Position numbers and translations under genes: made by a program. The notes beneath the pieces are model-generated. The model saw only the letters and a list, made by a program, of their open reading frames with translations, made no database searches and had not been told where the DNA came from. This document shows positions 8,062-17,219 of a DNA stretch of 53,924 bases, piece by piece; within the stretch, counting starts at the first letter, position 1; each line of letters opens with the position of its first letter. Origin of the DNA: an uncultured Microbacteriaceae bacterium. GTDB taxonomy: Bacteria > Actinomycetota > Actinomycetes > Actinomycetales > Microbacteriaceae. The DNA is taken from the NCBI GenBank assembly GCA_946481135.1, contig CAMLMQ010000001.1, positions 1-53,924 on the forward strand. Reading direction: 5' to 3'.

Positions 8062-8097
8062 GGAGTGCGCTCGAGCCGCCCGACCCGAGCGCACTCC
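8062..8097 (-). terminator. Hairpin at the end of the importer operon
   Basis: A perfect 12-bp stem (GGAGTGCGCTCG, 8062-8073, with CGAGCGCACTCC, 8086-8097) around a 12-nt loop, 2 bp beyond the permease stop. There is no clear U-tract, so termination may be partial. It separates the importer operon from the frameshifted permease gene on the same strand. Confidence 0.6.
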
Positions 8098-8099
8098 GG

Positions 8100-8945
8100 T
8101 CACTGATCCGAGCGCTCCATCCCGACTCGGGCGAGCACCGTCGACTCCAGCGCCGACGCGATCGAATAGAGCACGATGGACGTGAGTGTGACGACGGCAG
8201 CGAGCGTCCAGACCTCGGACATCTTGGCCTGCGCGACCGCCGCGATGATCGCGCGGCCGACGCCGTCCCCTGTCGCCAGCCACTCGACGACGAGCGCCCC
8301 CGTGATCGACCCGGGCACCGCGATCCGGATCGCGGCGAACAGTGCCGGGAACGCGCTCGGCAGCGACACTTTGCGCAGCACCGTCATGGAAGTCCCGCCA
8401 TAGACCTGAACGAGTTCGACCATGTACGGCGACGCCGATCTCAGACCGAACACGATGGTCACGAGCGCGGGGAACACGACGACCAATGCACCCATGACCG
8501 CGACCGTGGCGAGGTCGCGGCCGAAGATGAGGATGATGATCGGCGCGAGCGCGATGAGCGGGATCGATTGCAGCACGAGCATGAGTGGCATGAGCGCCTG
8601 CTCGACCGGCCGCACCAGCAGGAACACGGCGGCCAGCAGGAGCGCCGCGCCGAGCCCGAAGGAGAATCCGATCGCGGCATCCACGAGGGTCTCCCCGAGT
8701 CGGGCGAGCACGAAGGCGCGGTTGTCGCTCGCGGCCGGGACGGTGAAGAGGTACGCCCACACGTCCTGGGGACCCTTGCCGACGAAGCCGGGCACGCGCA
8801 GGAGCGCGAGCGAACCCCACCAGATGAGCAGGATCACGGCGATCGTGCCGAGACCGGTGAGCGCGGCCCGCCCGATGCCCCGGACCGTGCGCGTGAGCGT
8901 GCCGGCCCCCCGCACCGCCGCCATGCTGCGGGTCGGGGCGCTCAC
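8100..8945 (-). CDS. ABC transporter permease (SsuC/ThiX-type), second of pair
   Basis: A 281-residue inner-membrane permease with six predicted helices and the BPD_transp_1 coupling motif (EWLATGDGVGRAIIAA preceded by IRIAVPGSITGALVV). I chose the GTG at 8945 because it overlaps the TGA of the preceding permease (GTGA), although the frame is open further upstream. It belongs with the other permease, the ATPase and the NMT1/THI5-like lipoprotein. This class of importer takes up pyrimidine precursors, sulfonates, nitrate or other small organic nitrogen or sulfur compounds. The neighbouring catabolic genes suggest that a heterocyclic nitrogen compound is the cargo. Confidence 0.85.
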   Translation of the reverse strand: MSAPTRSMAAVRGAGTLTRTVRGIGRAALTGLGTIAVILLIWWGSLALLRVPGFVGKGPQDVWAYLFTVPAASDNRAFVLARLGETLVDAAIGFSFGLGAALLLAAVFLLVRPVEQALMPLMLVLQSIPLIALAPIIILIFGRDLATVAVMGALVVVFPALVTIVFGLRSASPYMVELVQVYGGTSMTVLRKVSLPSAFPALFAAIRIAVPGSITGALVVEWLATGDGVGRAIIAAVAQAKMSEVWTLAAVVTLTSIVLYSIASALESTVLARVGMERSDQ

Positions 8946-9763
8946 GAGCGCACCCCCCGCGTCCAGGGCGTCACGAACCGCGAGACGATGGCGATTGCCG
9001 CGAAGCCGGCTCCGGAGACCGCTCCCGTCACGAGCGCGAGGGCCCATGCGCGCGGCGCCTGGAGGCTCTGCTGCGCGTTCACGAGCGCAGGCCCGATCCC
9101 CACGTCGACACCTCCGAGGTACTCCCCGATGATCGCGCCGAGGAAGGCGAGGGGCGCGGCGATCTTGAGTGCGTTGAGGAAGGCCGGCAGTGCCGCGATG
9201 GCGCGCACCTTCGTGAACTGCCGCAGGCGACCACCGCCGTAGACGGCGACGATCTCCAGCGACGCGCGGTCGGCCGCTCTCAAACCGAGCAGACCGCCCA
9301 GCAAGGTGGTGAACACCACGAGCATCGCAGCCAGGAAGACGGCCGTTCCGGACGGCTCCCCGGGCCCAGGAGCTCCGCTGATGACGCGGACGATCGGTCC
9401 GATGGCGACGATCGGGATGCAGTAGCTCACGATCGCGACCTGGGTGATCGAGCGCTCGAGGCGCGGCACCAGAACCACGACGAGCGACAGCACGAGCGCA
9501 ATCCCCACCCCCCAGCCGAAGCCGATGACCGCCTCCCGACCGGTCGCGACCACGTGACGTGAGAAGTAGCCGAAACCGCCGTCCACGAGCGCCCCCACGA
9601 CCTCGGCCGGGTTCGGGATGCTGCCCCCGCTCCCACTCGGCGTCACGCCGACACGGGCGAAGACCGTCTCGGCGGAGACCCACCAGACCGCGATGACGGC
9701 GGCGAGGCCCGAGAGGCCGACGAGCGTCCCCCGGAGCCGCGACCGGTTGCCGCGCGTGTTCAT
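8942..9763 (-). CDS. ABC transporter permease (SsuC/ThiX-type), first of pair
   Basis: A 273-residue permease with an N-terminal membrane helix (about 13-30) and five more helices. The cytoplasmic coupling segment includes [20 protein letters not shown]. It differs clearly from the second permease, so the channel is probably a heterodimer rather than the usual homodimer. Its ATG overlaps the stop of the ATPase gene and its stop overlaps the next permease start, giving tight translational coupling in the order ATPase, permease 1, permease 2. Confidence 0.85.
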   Translation of the reverse strand: MNTRGNRSRLRGTLVGLSGLAAVIAVWWVSAETVFARVGVTPSGSGGSIPNPAEVVGALVDGGFGYFSRHVVATGREAVIGFGWGVGIALVLSLVVVLVPRLERSITQVAIVSYCIPIVAIGPIVRVISGAPGPGEPSGTAVFLAAMLVVFTTLLGGLLGLRAADRASLEIVAVYGGGRLRQFTKVRAIAALPAFLNALKIAAPLAFLGAIIGEYLGGVDVGIGPALVNAQQSLQAPRAWALALVTGAVSGAGFAAIAIVSRFVTPWTRGVRS

Positions 9764-10593
9764 GAGTCGTCGAGCGCCGCGCCGTGCGCGCCGAAGAGGA
9801 GCTCCGACGCACGGTCGTGAAGCGCGTGGAACTCAGGGGTGCGCATGATGTCCGGCGTGCGCGGACTCGGGAGGTCGACGTCGATGACTTCGACGATCCG
9901 TCCGGGCCGCGCCGACATCACCGCGACTCGATCCGAGAGGAAGATCGCCTCGCTGATGCCGTGAGTGACCATGAGGGTCGTCGCCGGCTTCTCGGCCCAG
10001 ATCCTCAGCAGCTCGAGGTTGAGCCGCTGCCGCGTCATGTCGTCGAGCGCCCCGAACGGCTCGTCGAGCAGAAGCACCGACGGACGCATCACGAGGGCGC
10101 GTGCGATCGAGGCACGCTGGCGCATCCCGCCCGAGAGCTGCGCGGGGCGCGCCTTCTCGAATCCGGCGAGACCGACCAGTTCGATCAGTTCCCGGATGTA
10201 GTCGCGGTCGGGCGTCGCCCCGGCCACCTCGAACGGCAACCGGATGTTGGCTTCGACGGTGCGCCACGGCAGTAGCGCGGAGTCCTGGAATGCGACGCCG
10301 AGTTTGTGCTGAGACCGGAGGGTGCCGGCGTCCATGCCATCGACCATCGCCGTGCCGGACGTCGCCCTCTCGAGGCCGGCGAGGATGCGCAGGATGGTCG
10401 ACTTGCCGCATCCCGACGGACCGAGCAGTGACAGGAACGTGCCGCGGTCGGTGTGGAGGTCGACACCGTCGAGGGCGACGACGTCTCCCCGCCGAGTGGA
10501 GAAGGTCTTGGTGAGACCGTGGAGCGTGAGACCCGTGGCCGGGGGGCCGCCGTCGCCGACGACCCCCCTGCCGAGGTGAACCGAACTGTTCAT
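9760..10593 (-). CDS. ABC transporter ATP-binding protein (SsuB/TauB/ThiZ-type)
   Basis: A 277-residue ATPase with Walker [13 protein letters not shown]-loop QDSALLPW, signature [15 protein letters not shown], Walker [14 protein letters not shown] and the switch histidine in VTHGISEA. These features are typical of NitT/TauT-family importers. I used the ATG at 10593; the arginine- and serine-rich residues encoded before it in frame are read through the binding-protein gene in another frame. The gene lies 25 bp after the binding protein and overlaps the first permease by 4 bp. Confidence 0.92.
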   Translation of the reverse strand: MNSSVHLGRGVVGDGGPPATGLTLHGLTKTFSTRRGDVVALDGVDLHTDRGTFLSLLGPSGCGKSTILRILAGLERATSGTAMVDGMDAGTLRSQHKLGVAFQDSALLPWRTVEANIRLPFEVAGATPDRDYIRELIELVGLAGFEKARPAQLSGGMRQRASIARALVMRPSVLLLDEPFGALDDMTRQRLNLELLRIWAEKPATTLMVTHGISEAIFLSDRVAVMSARPGRIVEVIDVDLPSPRTPDIMRTPEFHALHDRASELLFGAHGAALDDS

Positions 10594-10618
10594 GAGTGTG
10601 ATTCTGGCGACCTTCGCG

Positions 10619-11680
10619 TCAGTCGAGGAGTTCGGGGTGCTCCTCGAACACCTCCGCCAGGAGCGAGAAGTCGAACAGCTCGTCGACCGTGATGGTGATG
10701 CCGATCTCGTTGAGGAGGTCGACAACCTCCTGCGCGCGGTCAGCCGAGATCGTGAAGAGGCCGTCGGTCTCGACATCGCCGTCGACGATCAAGTCCGTCG
10801 CGGCGACCGCCTGGCCCCGCTCGAGGTCGAGGTCGAGTCCGAGGTCCGACCCATAGACCTCGACGGCGTAACGGGCCGCTTCGTCCGGGTCGGCGAGCGC
10901 GTCCTTCCAGCCGCGGATCGAGGCGTACAGGAAGGCCTTGAGCGCGTCACGGTTCGTGTCGATGCTCTCCTGGCTCGCGACGATGCTGTGGGCGACGAGA
11001 GGCAGCCCGTTGTCGGCGTAGAGGAGGTTGACGACGTCGTAGCCCTGCGCCTCGAGGATGACCGACTCGTTGGTGACGTAGGCGAGGAAGCCGTCGACGT
11101 CGCCGGTGGTGAGCGGCGACGGGTCGTACTCGACGGGCACGATCGTCACGCTGTCACGGGCGATGTCGTTGGCGTCGAGCAGCGCGTAGAACAGCGGCTC
11201 GTTGCCCGTCTGGATGCCGATGCGCTTGCCGACCAGATCCGCCGGGGTCTCGATGTTGCCCCCCTCGGCGAGCGAGAGGATCGAGAACGGGCTGCGCTGG
11301 TACTGGTTCGCGATGATCTTGACCGGCGCGCCTTCGTTGGCGATCGCCGGTGCGACGCGCGTGGGGTCCGAGATGCCGACGAGCGCCTGGCCGGAGGCGA
11401 CGATCGCGGCCGTCGGGGCGGGACCCGCGACGAAGGTCACGGACGAGAAGCCCGCCTCCTCGAAGTAGCCGAGGTCGTCGGCGAAGTACTCGCCGGCGAA
11501 CTCCACGTTCTTGACCCAGGACAGCTGCATCGTCAGCTCGCCGAAGTCGGCCGTGCCGTCGCCGCCGTCCGTCTCGGGTGCGGCGCTGCATCCGGTGAGG
11601 ACAAGGGCGACCGAGCCGGCGGCCGCGACGGCGATTCCCGCGAGGCGGCGCCAGCCGCGAGCGGAGGTGGTGTGGTTCAT
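10619..11680 (-). CDS. NMT1/THI5-like substrate-binding lipoprotein
   Basis: A 353-residue solute-binding protein. Residues 1-31 are a lipoprotein signal peptide ending VLTGC, with Cys31 as the expected lipidation site. The mature part shows the NMT1/THI5 pattern: [21 protein letters not shown], then a [13 protein letters not shown] segment and a [14 protein letters not shown] segment. Family members bind formylaminopyrimidine, riboflavin, sulfonates or other small nitrogen compounds. A good ribosome-binding site (AGGAG) precedes the ATG. It heads the importer operon and is separated from the XRE-cupin regulator gene by 162 bp. The ligand is not predictable, but the adjacent hydrolase set suggests a pyrimidine- or hydantoin-like compound. 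Confidence 0.88.
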   Translation of the reverse strand: MNHTTSARGWRRLAGIAVAAAGSVALVLTGCSAAPETDGGDGTADFGELTMQLSWVKNVEFAGEYFADDLGYFEEAGFSSVTFVAGPAPTAAIVASGQALVGISDPTRVAPAIANEGAPVKIIANQYQRSPFSILSLAEGGNIETPADLVGKRIGIQTGNEPLFYALLDANDIARDSVTIVPVEYDPSPLTTGDVDGFLAYVTNESVILEAQGYDVVNLLYADNGLPLVAHSIVASQESIDTNRDALKAFLYASIRGWKDALADPDEAARYAVEVYGSDLGLDLDLERGQAVAATDLIVDGDVETDGLFTISADRAQEVVDLLNEIGITITVDELFDFSLLAEVFEEHPELLD

Positions 11681-11746
11681 GTCGTTCTCCTGTGCGTTGT
11701 GGGGTAGCGGAGACTTGCAGAAGTGAACTACTACTGCATTTCCGCG

Positions 11747-11775
11747 AACCTATACCGGACAAGCAGCACTGTAAA
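11747..11775 (-). promoter_or_regulatory. Candidate promoter of the importer operon
   Basis: In the 162-bp gap before the binding-protein gene, minus-strand TTTACA (11775-11770) and TAGGTT (11752-11747) are 17 bp apart. The expected start near 11740 falls on the segment CTACTACTGCA (11729-11739), which nearly repeats CTATTACTGCA in the 18.05-kb divergent region. It may be an operator. No thiamine-riboswitch CTGAGA core is present in this gap. Confidence 0.45.
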
Positions 11776-11842
11776 GAGTTGAATCAAAACTGTAATCGCG
11801 ACGTAACGACGGAAACCTGCGCGTAACGTCCGGCGCGACGGC

Positions 11843-12448
11843 TCAGTAAGAGGGAGGAGCGCTCGCGAAGAGGATGACGCACGGAACCTGGTCGGGGTTG
11901 CTGAACGTGTGCGGCACCGACGGGTCGAACGACAGACAGTCGCCCTCCTCGAGCGAGAAGATCTCGCCATCGAGATCCACCCGCAGGCGACCGGACTCCA
12001 CGATCATCGAGGTCTCCGCCGTCGGGTACACGATCGCCTCTTCGCCAGTCGAACCTCCCGGGGTCAAGGTCGAGCGGATGACCTGCAGGTGCGAGAACTC
12101 TCGAGGGGTGAGACGCGCCTCATCCCATTCACCGCCCGAGTGCACGAGACGGGGGCCTTCCCCGCGGCGCACGAGCCGACTCGCCGACTTCGAGTCGAGA
12201 AGACTACCGATCGTCCCCCCGAGGGCGTGTGCGATGCGCATGAGGCTCGAGATCGAGGGACTCGTGGCGCCGCGTTCGACCTGGGAGAGGAAACTCACCG
12301 ACACGCCGCTCACCCCGGCGAGCTCCTTGAGCGACATCCCGCTTCGCTTGCGCAGCCCGCGGATCGTGCGTCCCAGCTCGCTCTCGTCGAACTGTGGCGC
12401 CGTGCGCGCGCGATCGTCGGCATCGGACCCGGTCGTCTCGTAGCTCAC
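11843..12448 (-). CDS. XRE-cupin transcriptional regulator
   Basis: A 201-residue regulator with an N-terminal XRE/Cro helix-turn-helix (about 25-82; GMSLKELAGVSGVSVSFLSQ) and a C-terminal cupin barrel (about 120-195; AETSMIVESGRLRV ... LEEGDCLSFDPSVPHTFSN). This architecture is common in regulators of amine and nitrogen-compound catabolism, such as PuuR-like proteins, with the cupin as effector domain. The start is a GTG at 12448, 10 bp after the amidohydrolase stop, so it is the last gene of the hydrolase operon. It probably controls both divergent operons and the importer. Confidence 0.88.
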   Translation of the reverse strand: MSYETTGSDADDRARTAPQFDESELGRTIRGLRKRSGMSLKELAGVSGVSVSFLSQVERGATSPSISSLMRIAHALGGTIGSLLDSKSASRLVRRGEGPRLVHSGGEWDEARLTPREFSHLQVIRSTLTPGGSTGEEAIVYPTAETSMIVESGRLRVDLDGEIFSLEEGDCLSFDPSVPHTFSNPDQVPCVILFASAPPSY

Positions 12449-12458
12449 ACGCGTGACT

Positions 12459-13811
12459 CTAGCGAGGCGTGAGCGGGGGGTGCACGCCGCTCAGAGGAAC
12501 CCAGTCCGCGGTGAGCCGGTCGACATCGTCCGCGACCTCCCGCGCATCGACCGTGAGCACCTCACCGCCTCGCACGACCTCGCGGCCGCCGACGACGACG
12601 CTGGCGATCGCCTCGGGAAGCATCGAATAGACCACGTTCTGGGTCACCGTCCGCCGAGGGCGCAACGAGGGTGCCGTCGTGTCGAGAACGACCCAGTCGG
12701 CCCAGAACCCCGGGGCGAGCCGACCGACCGGCAGGCGCAGAGCCCGACCGCCGGCAGAGGTGCCCATTCGGAGGGCGTCGAGCGCGGTCACCGACCGGGC
12801 ATCCCGCGTCGTCGCCTTGGCGAGGAGCGAGGCCATCCGCATCTCCTCGAAGAGCGACTGGCGGCTGTTCGCGCCCGCCGCATCCGTCCCGAGGCAGACC
12901 GGAATGCCGCGCTCGAGCATGCCGGCGAGGGGCATGACCCCGCCCGCCAGGAATGCGTTCGTCGACGGATTGTGCACCACGCTCGCCCCCGACGCGGCGA
13001 GGATGTCGAGGTCGTCGTCCGTGACGCGCACCGCATGCACGGCGAGCGTCCTCTCGTCGAGGGCACCGGCCGCCCGCAACCGCGCCACGGGGCTCTGACC
13101 GAACCGCTGCAGCGAGACGTCGACTTCGCCCTGGCTGTCCGCCGTATGCACGTGAAGCGGCGCGTCGAACTCCGCGGCGAGGGCGGACCCGAGACGCAGC
13201 ATGTGCTCGCTCGCCCCCAAGACCGAGTGCGGCGCGGGCTGCACGTGGAGGAACGGATCGCCCTCGGTCGCCGCGCGCAACTCCCGGAAGTTCCGCTCGT
13301 AGAGCTCGGGGGTCTCCCGATACCGCTCAGGACCGGGGTCGGCGTCGAACATGCACCTCGCGAACACCAGGCGGAGCCCCACCTCCCTGGCCGCTTCGAA
13401 GACGGGCACGGCATTCTCGTTCGTGCGGTCGTGCAGGTAGAAGTACTCGACGGCGGTCGTGATGCCCATGCGGAGCATCTCGACGAGGTCATAGCGCGCG
13501 CCGACGCGGATCCCGTGGGCGTCGAGCCTCGCGGCGGTCGGGTGGACGAGCGACCCCATCCATTCCCCGAACGGCAGGTCGTCTCCGAACCCTCGGACGA
13601 GCGCCTGGAACGTATGCCCGTGGCCGTTGACGCCGCCCGGCAGCAGGATGGCGTCGGCGAGCTGTTCGACCGCGGCGGCAGGGGTGCGGGCGATCACCTC
13701 GGCGGCGGGTCCCGCATCGACGATGAGGTCGCCGTCGACCGTGATCGCCCCGTCGGCGACCCACTCGTCGTCGAGGAACGCCAGCTCGGCGCGGAGAATC
13801 CGCGACGTCAC
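12459..13811 (-). CDS. Deaminase/chlorohydrolase-type amidohydrolase (TrzN/ATZA/8-oxoguanine deaminase group)
   Basis: A 450-residue metal-dependent hydrolase. The metal site is intact: His64 and His66 (NGHGH), His222 (HVHTADSQGE, with Glu229), His259 (AVHAVRV) and Asp310 (GTDAAGANS). HNPSTN at 280-285 is a usual motif of the deaminase-type subgroup. Such enzymes deaminate or dechlorinate ring carbons of purines, pyrimidines, triazines or guanidine compounds, so this is a candidate for the first ring-modifying step. The ATG overlaps the SnoaL-like gene stop. The exact substrate cannot be assigned. Confidence 0.85.
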   Translation of the reverse strand: MTSRILRAELAFLDDEWVADGAITVDGDLIVDAGPAAEVIARTPAAAVEQLADAILLPGGVNGHGHTFQALVRGFGDDLPFGEWMGSLVHPTAARLDAHGIRVGARYDLVEMLRMGITTAVEYFYLHDRTNENAVPVFEAAREVGLRLVFARCMFDADPGPERYRETPELYERNFRELRAATEGDPFLHVQPAPHSVLGASEHMLRLGSALAAEFDAPLHVHTADSQGEVDVSLQRFGQSPVARLRAAGALDERTLAVHAVRVTDDDLDILAASGASVVHNPSTNAFLAGGVMPLAGMLERGIPVCLGTDAAGANSRQSLFEEMRMASLLAKATTRDARSVTALDALRMGTSAGGRALRLPVGRLAPGFWADWVVLDTTAPSLRPRRTVTQNVVYSMLPEAIASVVVGGREVVRGGEVLTVDAREVADDVDRLTADWVPLSGVHPPLTPR

Positions 13812-14218
13812 GCGGGCCCCGCGCCCAGCGCCTCGTCGACCGCGGACTGATCGTCCTCGAAGAACTGGAGCCGACCGAAGAGTCCGTCGCGCATCTCGGT
13901 CACGATGACGCGGTTCCAGGAGACGTCGCGACCGTCGATCGTCGCGCTCGCCGTCGCATACGTGACGACGCGCTCATCGCTCGCGAACAACTCGATCGGT
14001 GCGAGGCGGAAGGTGCCGCCGGTGATGCCGGCCATGGCCGCGCCGAAGCGACCGATGCCCTCCATCCCGCGATAGGTTCCCGACGCCGGATGCGAACCCG
14101 GGACGACGAGTTCGACGTCCGGCGCGTAGTAGCGAGCAGCTGCGGCCGGACCGCCCTCTCGCATCGCGGCGAAGTAGTCCTGGAGCACCGTGAGGTTCTG
14201 CTGCTGGCGCGTCGTCAT
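13808..14218 (-). CDS. SnoaL/NTF2-like protein
   Basis: A 136-residue protein with the cone-shaped NTF2/SnoaL pattern: an N-terminal helix pair (VLQDYFAAMREGGPAAAARY), then YAPDVELVVPGSHPASGTYRG and four beta strands ending in VIVTEMRDGLFGRLQFFEDD. This fold is used for hydratases, isomerases, cyclases and accessory subunits, so catalysis cannot be inferred from the fold. It is overlapped at both ends by 4 bp, between the hydantoinase-like gene and the deaminase-type gene, which argues for a step in the same pathway. Confidence 0.75.
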   Translation of the reverse strand: MTTRQQQNLTVLQDYFAAMREGGPAAAARYYAPDVELVVPGSHPASGTYRGMEGIGRFGAAMAGITGGTFRLAPIELFASDERVVTYATASATIDGRDVSWNRVIVTEMRDGLFGRLQFFEDDQSAVDEALGAGPA

Positions 14219-15606
14219 CGACGATCGCCTCCTTCCTGCGTCGCGGATCGCACGTACCGCCCGGAGCCGGGCGCCGCGACGATCCGATGATCGCGCACCG
14301 CGAAATCGCCGCGCACGAGGACATGCCGGGGCCAGCCGCTGAGCGGCTCATCCCCGAAGAGCGAATAGTCGGAGTTCGTCCCGAGCCACGAGGGATCCGC
14401 GGCCCGTGAGGCGCCGAGGTCGACGAGCGCGAGGTCGGCGTCCAGTCCCGGCGTGATGTCACCCTTGCGATCAGCGAGGTCGAGGAGTTCAGCGGGGCGG
14501 CGACTCAGCACCTCGGCGATGCGCTCGAGCGGCACCCCGCGCCGGAGGTGACCCCGCGTCAGGAGCGCGGGCAACATGCTCGGCGAGCCCGGGAAGCCCG
14601 CGCTGGCCGTCCAGATCGTGCCCTCCTTCGTCGCCTTCTTCCGACTGACGTGGTCGGAGCCGACCGTGTCGATGAGGCCTTCCTCGATCGCGCCCCAGAG
14701 CGCGTCGAGGTGCTCCGCGCTGCGGAGCGGAGGATTGACCTTGCCGAGGATGCCGCCCGCGAAGTCGCGGGTGTGTGTGAGGTAATGCGGGCAGGTCTCG
14801 ACGGCGAGCTGGAGGGCGGGGAACTCGGTGCGCGCCGATCGGATCTGCGCAAGCGAGGGCGCGGTCGAGATGTGCACGAGATAGACGCGCGTCGCGAGCT
14901 CATTGGCGAAGTAGGCGACGCGGCGTACGGCTTCGGCCTCGACGAACGGCGGGCGGGCGTCGTCCCACGCGACGAGATCGGTGCGCCCGACCGACTGGAG
15001 CCTGTCGCGGAGCGCCCAGACGACCTCGGGGTTCTCGGCGTGCACGAACAACAGGTCCCCGAGCGAGGCGACCGCCTCGAAGATCTCGTACATCTTGCCG
15101 TCGTCGGTGCCCTCGACGCCGAGGTACTTGCCCTCGTCGCCGCGGAAGTGCATGAAGTACTTGTAGGCGCGTAGCCCGAATCGATCCCGCAGTGCGGGCA
15201 ACTCCGCGAGGTGCTCACGGGTCATGAGCGTGAGGTGGAAGCCGAAGTCGATGCGGGCGGCGCCGCTCGCGGCGGCGAGATGCTCGTCGAGCATCGGAGC
15301 GTACGAGCCGCCGCCGGCGAGGATGTTGAACGCCGTCGTGACGCCACCGAGCGCCATCGCGCCCGTCTCCGAGTCGTACTCGGAGAGACCTGCGCCCGCC
15401 CCGAGATGGGTGTGCAGGTCGATGACGCCGGGAAAGACGTGAAGTCCGCGGGCGTCGATCGTCTCCGCCACGTCTCCGGCGTCGATCGCGCCACGCTCGG
15501 CGACGTCGACGATGACACCGTCGCGCACGAGCACGTCGGCCTGCTCGACGGCTCGTCCGGGACGGACGACGTGGCCGTTCGCGATGAGGATGCTGCCGTC
15601 GGTCAT
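14215..15606 (-). CDS. Dihydropyrimidinase/hydantoinase/allantoinase-type cyclic amidohydrolase
   Basis: A 463-residue enzyme with a complete binuclear centre: His65 and His67 (DLHTH), Lys149 as probable carbamylated lysine (AYKYFMHF), His189 (VHAENPE), His245 (LVHIST) and Asp318 (GSDHVSRKK). It hydrolyses a cyclic amide such as a dihydropyrimidine, hydantoin or allantoin. I used the ATG at 15606, which overlaps the upstream TGA and follows an AAAGGA site; the open frame extends upstream only as arginine-rich shadow sequence. Length matches the family. Together with the isochorismatase-type amidase it could give successive C-N cleavages. Confidence 0.85.
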   Translation of the reverse strand: MTDGSILIANGHVVRPGRAVEQADVLVRDGVIVDVAERGAIDAGDVAETIDARGLHVFPGVIDLHTHLGAGAGLSEYDSETGAMALGGVTTAFNILAGGGSYAPMLDEHLAAASGAARIDFGFHLTLMTREHLAELPALRDRFGLRAYKYFMHFRGDEGKYLGVEGTDDGKMYEIFEAVASLGDLLFVHAENPEVVWALRDRLQSVGRTDLVAWDDARPPFVEAEAVRRVAYFANELATRVYLVHISTAPSLAQIRSARTEFPALQLAVETCPHYLTHTRDFAGGILGKVNPPLRSAEHLDALWGAIEEGLIDTVGSDHVSRKKATKEGTIWTASAGFPGSPSMLPALLTRGHLRRGVPLERIAEVLSRRPAELLDLADRKGDITPGLDADLALVDLGASRAADPSWLGTNSDYSLFGDEPLSGWPRHVLVRGDFAVRDHRIVAAPGSGRYVRSATQEGGDRR

Positions 15607-16460
15607 GGGAGTCCTTTCTCGGGTGACGCGATCGCGTCGAGGAGGGCGAGGGGGCGCGCGTCGATGATCCCCTCGACGATGTCGGCCGGGATGCCGTCCT
15701 CGGCCGTGCCTCCCGCGACGGCGCGCAGCCGCGCGAGACAGTCGGCGGGGTCGTAGATCGGGAAGTCCGATCCGAAGAGCACGCGCGACTCGACCCCGTA
15801 GTCCAGGAGGTTGCGCAGGATGGCACGAAGTTGAGCCGGGCGTCCGTAGCGCGCCGAGAGATCGGTGAGCACGTTGGGGTTCTTGAACATCACGGCGACG
15901 GTCTCGTTCGCCCAGGGCTGGCCGGCGTGGGCGATGATGATCGGCGTGCGTCGGAACTCGCGCGCGACGCGGTCGAGGAGCACGGGTTGCGCGTACTCCA
16001 GCGACCCCGACCGCAAGAAGACACCGCCCTGATGGAACATCAACGCGAGGCCTTCGTCGGCCGCCGCCGAGTACACGGCCCATGCGGCGTCGGAGTGCGG
16101 ATGGAAGCCCTGGTAGGGCGGCGACAGCTTGAGGCCCCGCAGCCCCAGGCGCGCCGCCTCGCGCACCTGATCGACGGCGCGTGGATCGTTCGGGTCGACA
16201 CTGCCGAACCCGACGAGGCGGGCGGGGTCGGTGGCGACGTAATCGGCGACGAAGGCGTTCGGGATGTCGAGGTCGATCTCGCACGCGACCAATCCGACGA
16301 CCACGGCCTGCGAGACCCCGGCGGCGTCGAGCGCGGCGCGGTGGGCCTCCGGCGAACCGTCGGCGCTCGGATGGGCATCGACGTTCGCGTCGAGTTCCGG
16401 CCCCCAGATCGGGCCCAGGTGCTCGGGAAGCCAGACGTGGCTGTGCCAGTCGACGATCAC
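15603..16460 (-). CDS. Amidohydrolase-2 family metal hydrolase or decarboxylase
   Basis: A 285-residue TIM-barrel protein starting MIVDWHSHVW. His6 and His8 are the HxH pair, further metal or catalytic residues are in MFHQGG and IIAHAGQ, and the C-terminal Asp is in LFGSDFP. This family contains both hydrolases (lactonases) and non-oxidative decarboxylases (ACMSD, gamma-resorcylate type), which cannot be separated from sequence alone. It overlaps the isochorismatase-like gene upstream and the hydantoinase gene downstream by 4 bp each, so the four gene products are probably made together. Confidence 0.82.
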   Translation of the reverse strand: MIVDWHSHVWLPEHLGPIWGPELDANVDAHPSADGSPEAHRAALDAAGVSQAVVVGLVACEIDLDIPNAFVADYVATDPARLVGFGSVDPNDPRAVDQVREAARLGLRGLKLSPPYQGFHPHSDAAWAVYSAAADEGLALMFHQGGVFLRSGSLEYAQPVLLDRVAREFRRTPIIIAHAGQPWANETVAVMFKNPNVLTDLSARYGRPAQLRAILRNLLDYGVESRVLFGSDFPIYDPADCLARLRAVAGGTAEDGIPADIVEGIIDARPLALLDAIASPEKGLP

Positions 16461-17158
16461 GCGTCGACTCGCGTCCCGCCCAGGTAGACCGCGGCCTCCT
16501 CGGAGCTGAGCAGATCGGCATACTTGGCGCCGAGGTCGAAAAGCGACACGTCGTGCACGAGATCGGTGCGGTCGTAGACCGCGTCGTGGATGACTCCGAC
16601 CTTGAAGCCGAGCGAGAAGGCGTCGACCGCCGTCGCCCGCACGCAGCCGCTCGTCGTGCAGCCCGCGAGCAGGACGGTGTCGACTCCGCGGGAGATCAGG
16701 TGCGTGACGAGCGGCGTGCCGAAGAAGGCGCTCGGGTGATCCTTCGGAATGCGCACCTCGTCGTCACGCGGCGCGGCCTCGACGACGAAGTCGTACGCTT
16801 CCGGAGTCGGCGAGGCGAGCGTCGGCGACTTGCCCCGGTATCCCCCCGCGGTGACGGCAGTCTTGGGCGCGACGTGCGGGAAGAGCACCGGCCGACCGCT
16901 CTGGCGCGCCGACTCGAGAACGGGGACGAGCCGGTCGATGGCCCGCCAGCCACGCTCGCCGCACGCGGTGGGGTACTCGGCCATCGCGAGCTCGATGGGC
17001 ACGCGCGAGTGTCCGACGGTGCGGTACTGGACGTCGATGACGAGCACCGCGGGGCGCATGCCGAGTCCTGCCGAACGCCCGAACCCCGCTCGCTCGTAGA
17101 GGGCCGCGTCCTCCGCGGGCACCGTCGAGGACCAGGGCGGGGTCTCAGGGGCCGACAT
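16457..17158 (-). CDS. Isochorismatase-family cysteine amidohydrolase (RutB / N-carbamoylsarcosine amidase type)
   Basis: A 233-residue hydrolase with the catalytic triad Asp42 (VIDVQ), Lys139 (IPKDHPSAF) and Cys172 (CTTSGCVRA). The TTSGCV signature is shared with RutB, N-carbamoylsarcosine amidase and maleamate amidohydrolase. The start at 17158 (MSAPETPP) is favoured over a more distal ATG because the extra residues are basic and out of family. It is separated from the thioesterase gene by 61 bp holding a TACTGGAATA-like motif, so it may also have its own promoter. It probably removes carbamate or ammonia from a ring-opened ureido or amide intermediate. Confidence 0.87.
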   Translation of the reverse strand: MSAPETPPWSSTVPAEDAALYERAGFGRSAGLGMRPAVLVIDVQYRTVGHSRVPIELAMAEYPTACGERGWRAIDRLVPVLESARQSGRPVLFPHVAPKTAVTAGGYRGKSPTLASPTPEAYDFVVEAAPRDDEVRIPKDHPSAFFGTPLVTHLISRGVDTVLLAGCTTSGCVRATAVDAFSLGFKVGVIHDAVYDRTDLVHDVSLFDLGAKYADLLSSEEAAVYLGGTRVDA

Positions 17159-17206
17159 AGCCGCGACGGTACGGGAGAGCCTGCGGCAAGTCAATCTATA
17201 GCGTGA

Positions 17207-17219
17207 AATATTCCAGTAT
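17207..17219. promoter_or_regulatory. Candidate operator before the isochorismatase gene
   Basis: The complement of ATATTCCAGTATT reads AATACTGGAATAT, almost repeating GTACTGGAATAAT at 18062-18074 in the main divergent promoter region. Both share the 10-mer TACTGGAATA. It lies in the AT-rich 61-bp gap between the thioesterase and isochorismatase genes. It could be a site for the XRE-cupin regulator. Confidence 0.4.

Noticed and set aside
11681..11842. Thiamine (TPP) riboswitch before the NMT1/THI5-type importer
   Set aside because: The gap lacks the CTGAGA core and the partner stem expected for a TPP riboswitch.
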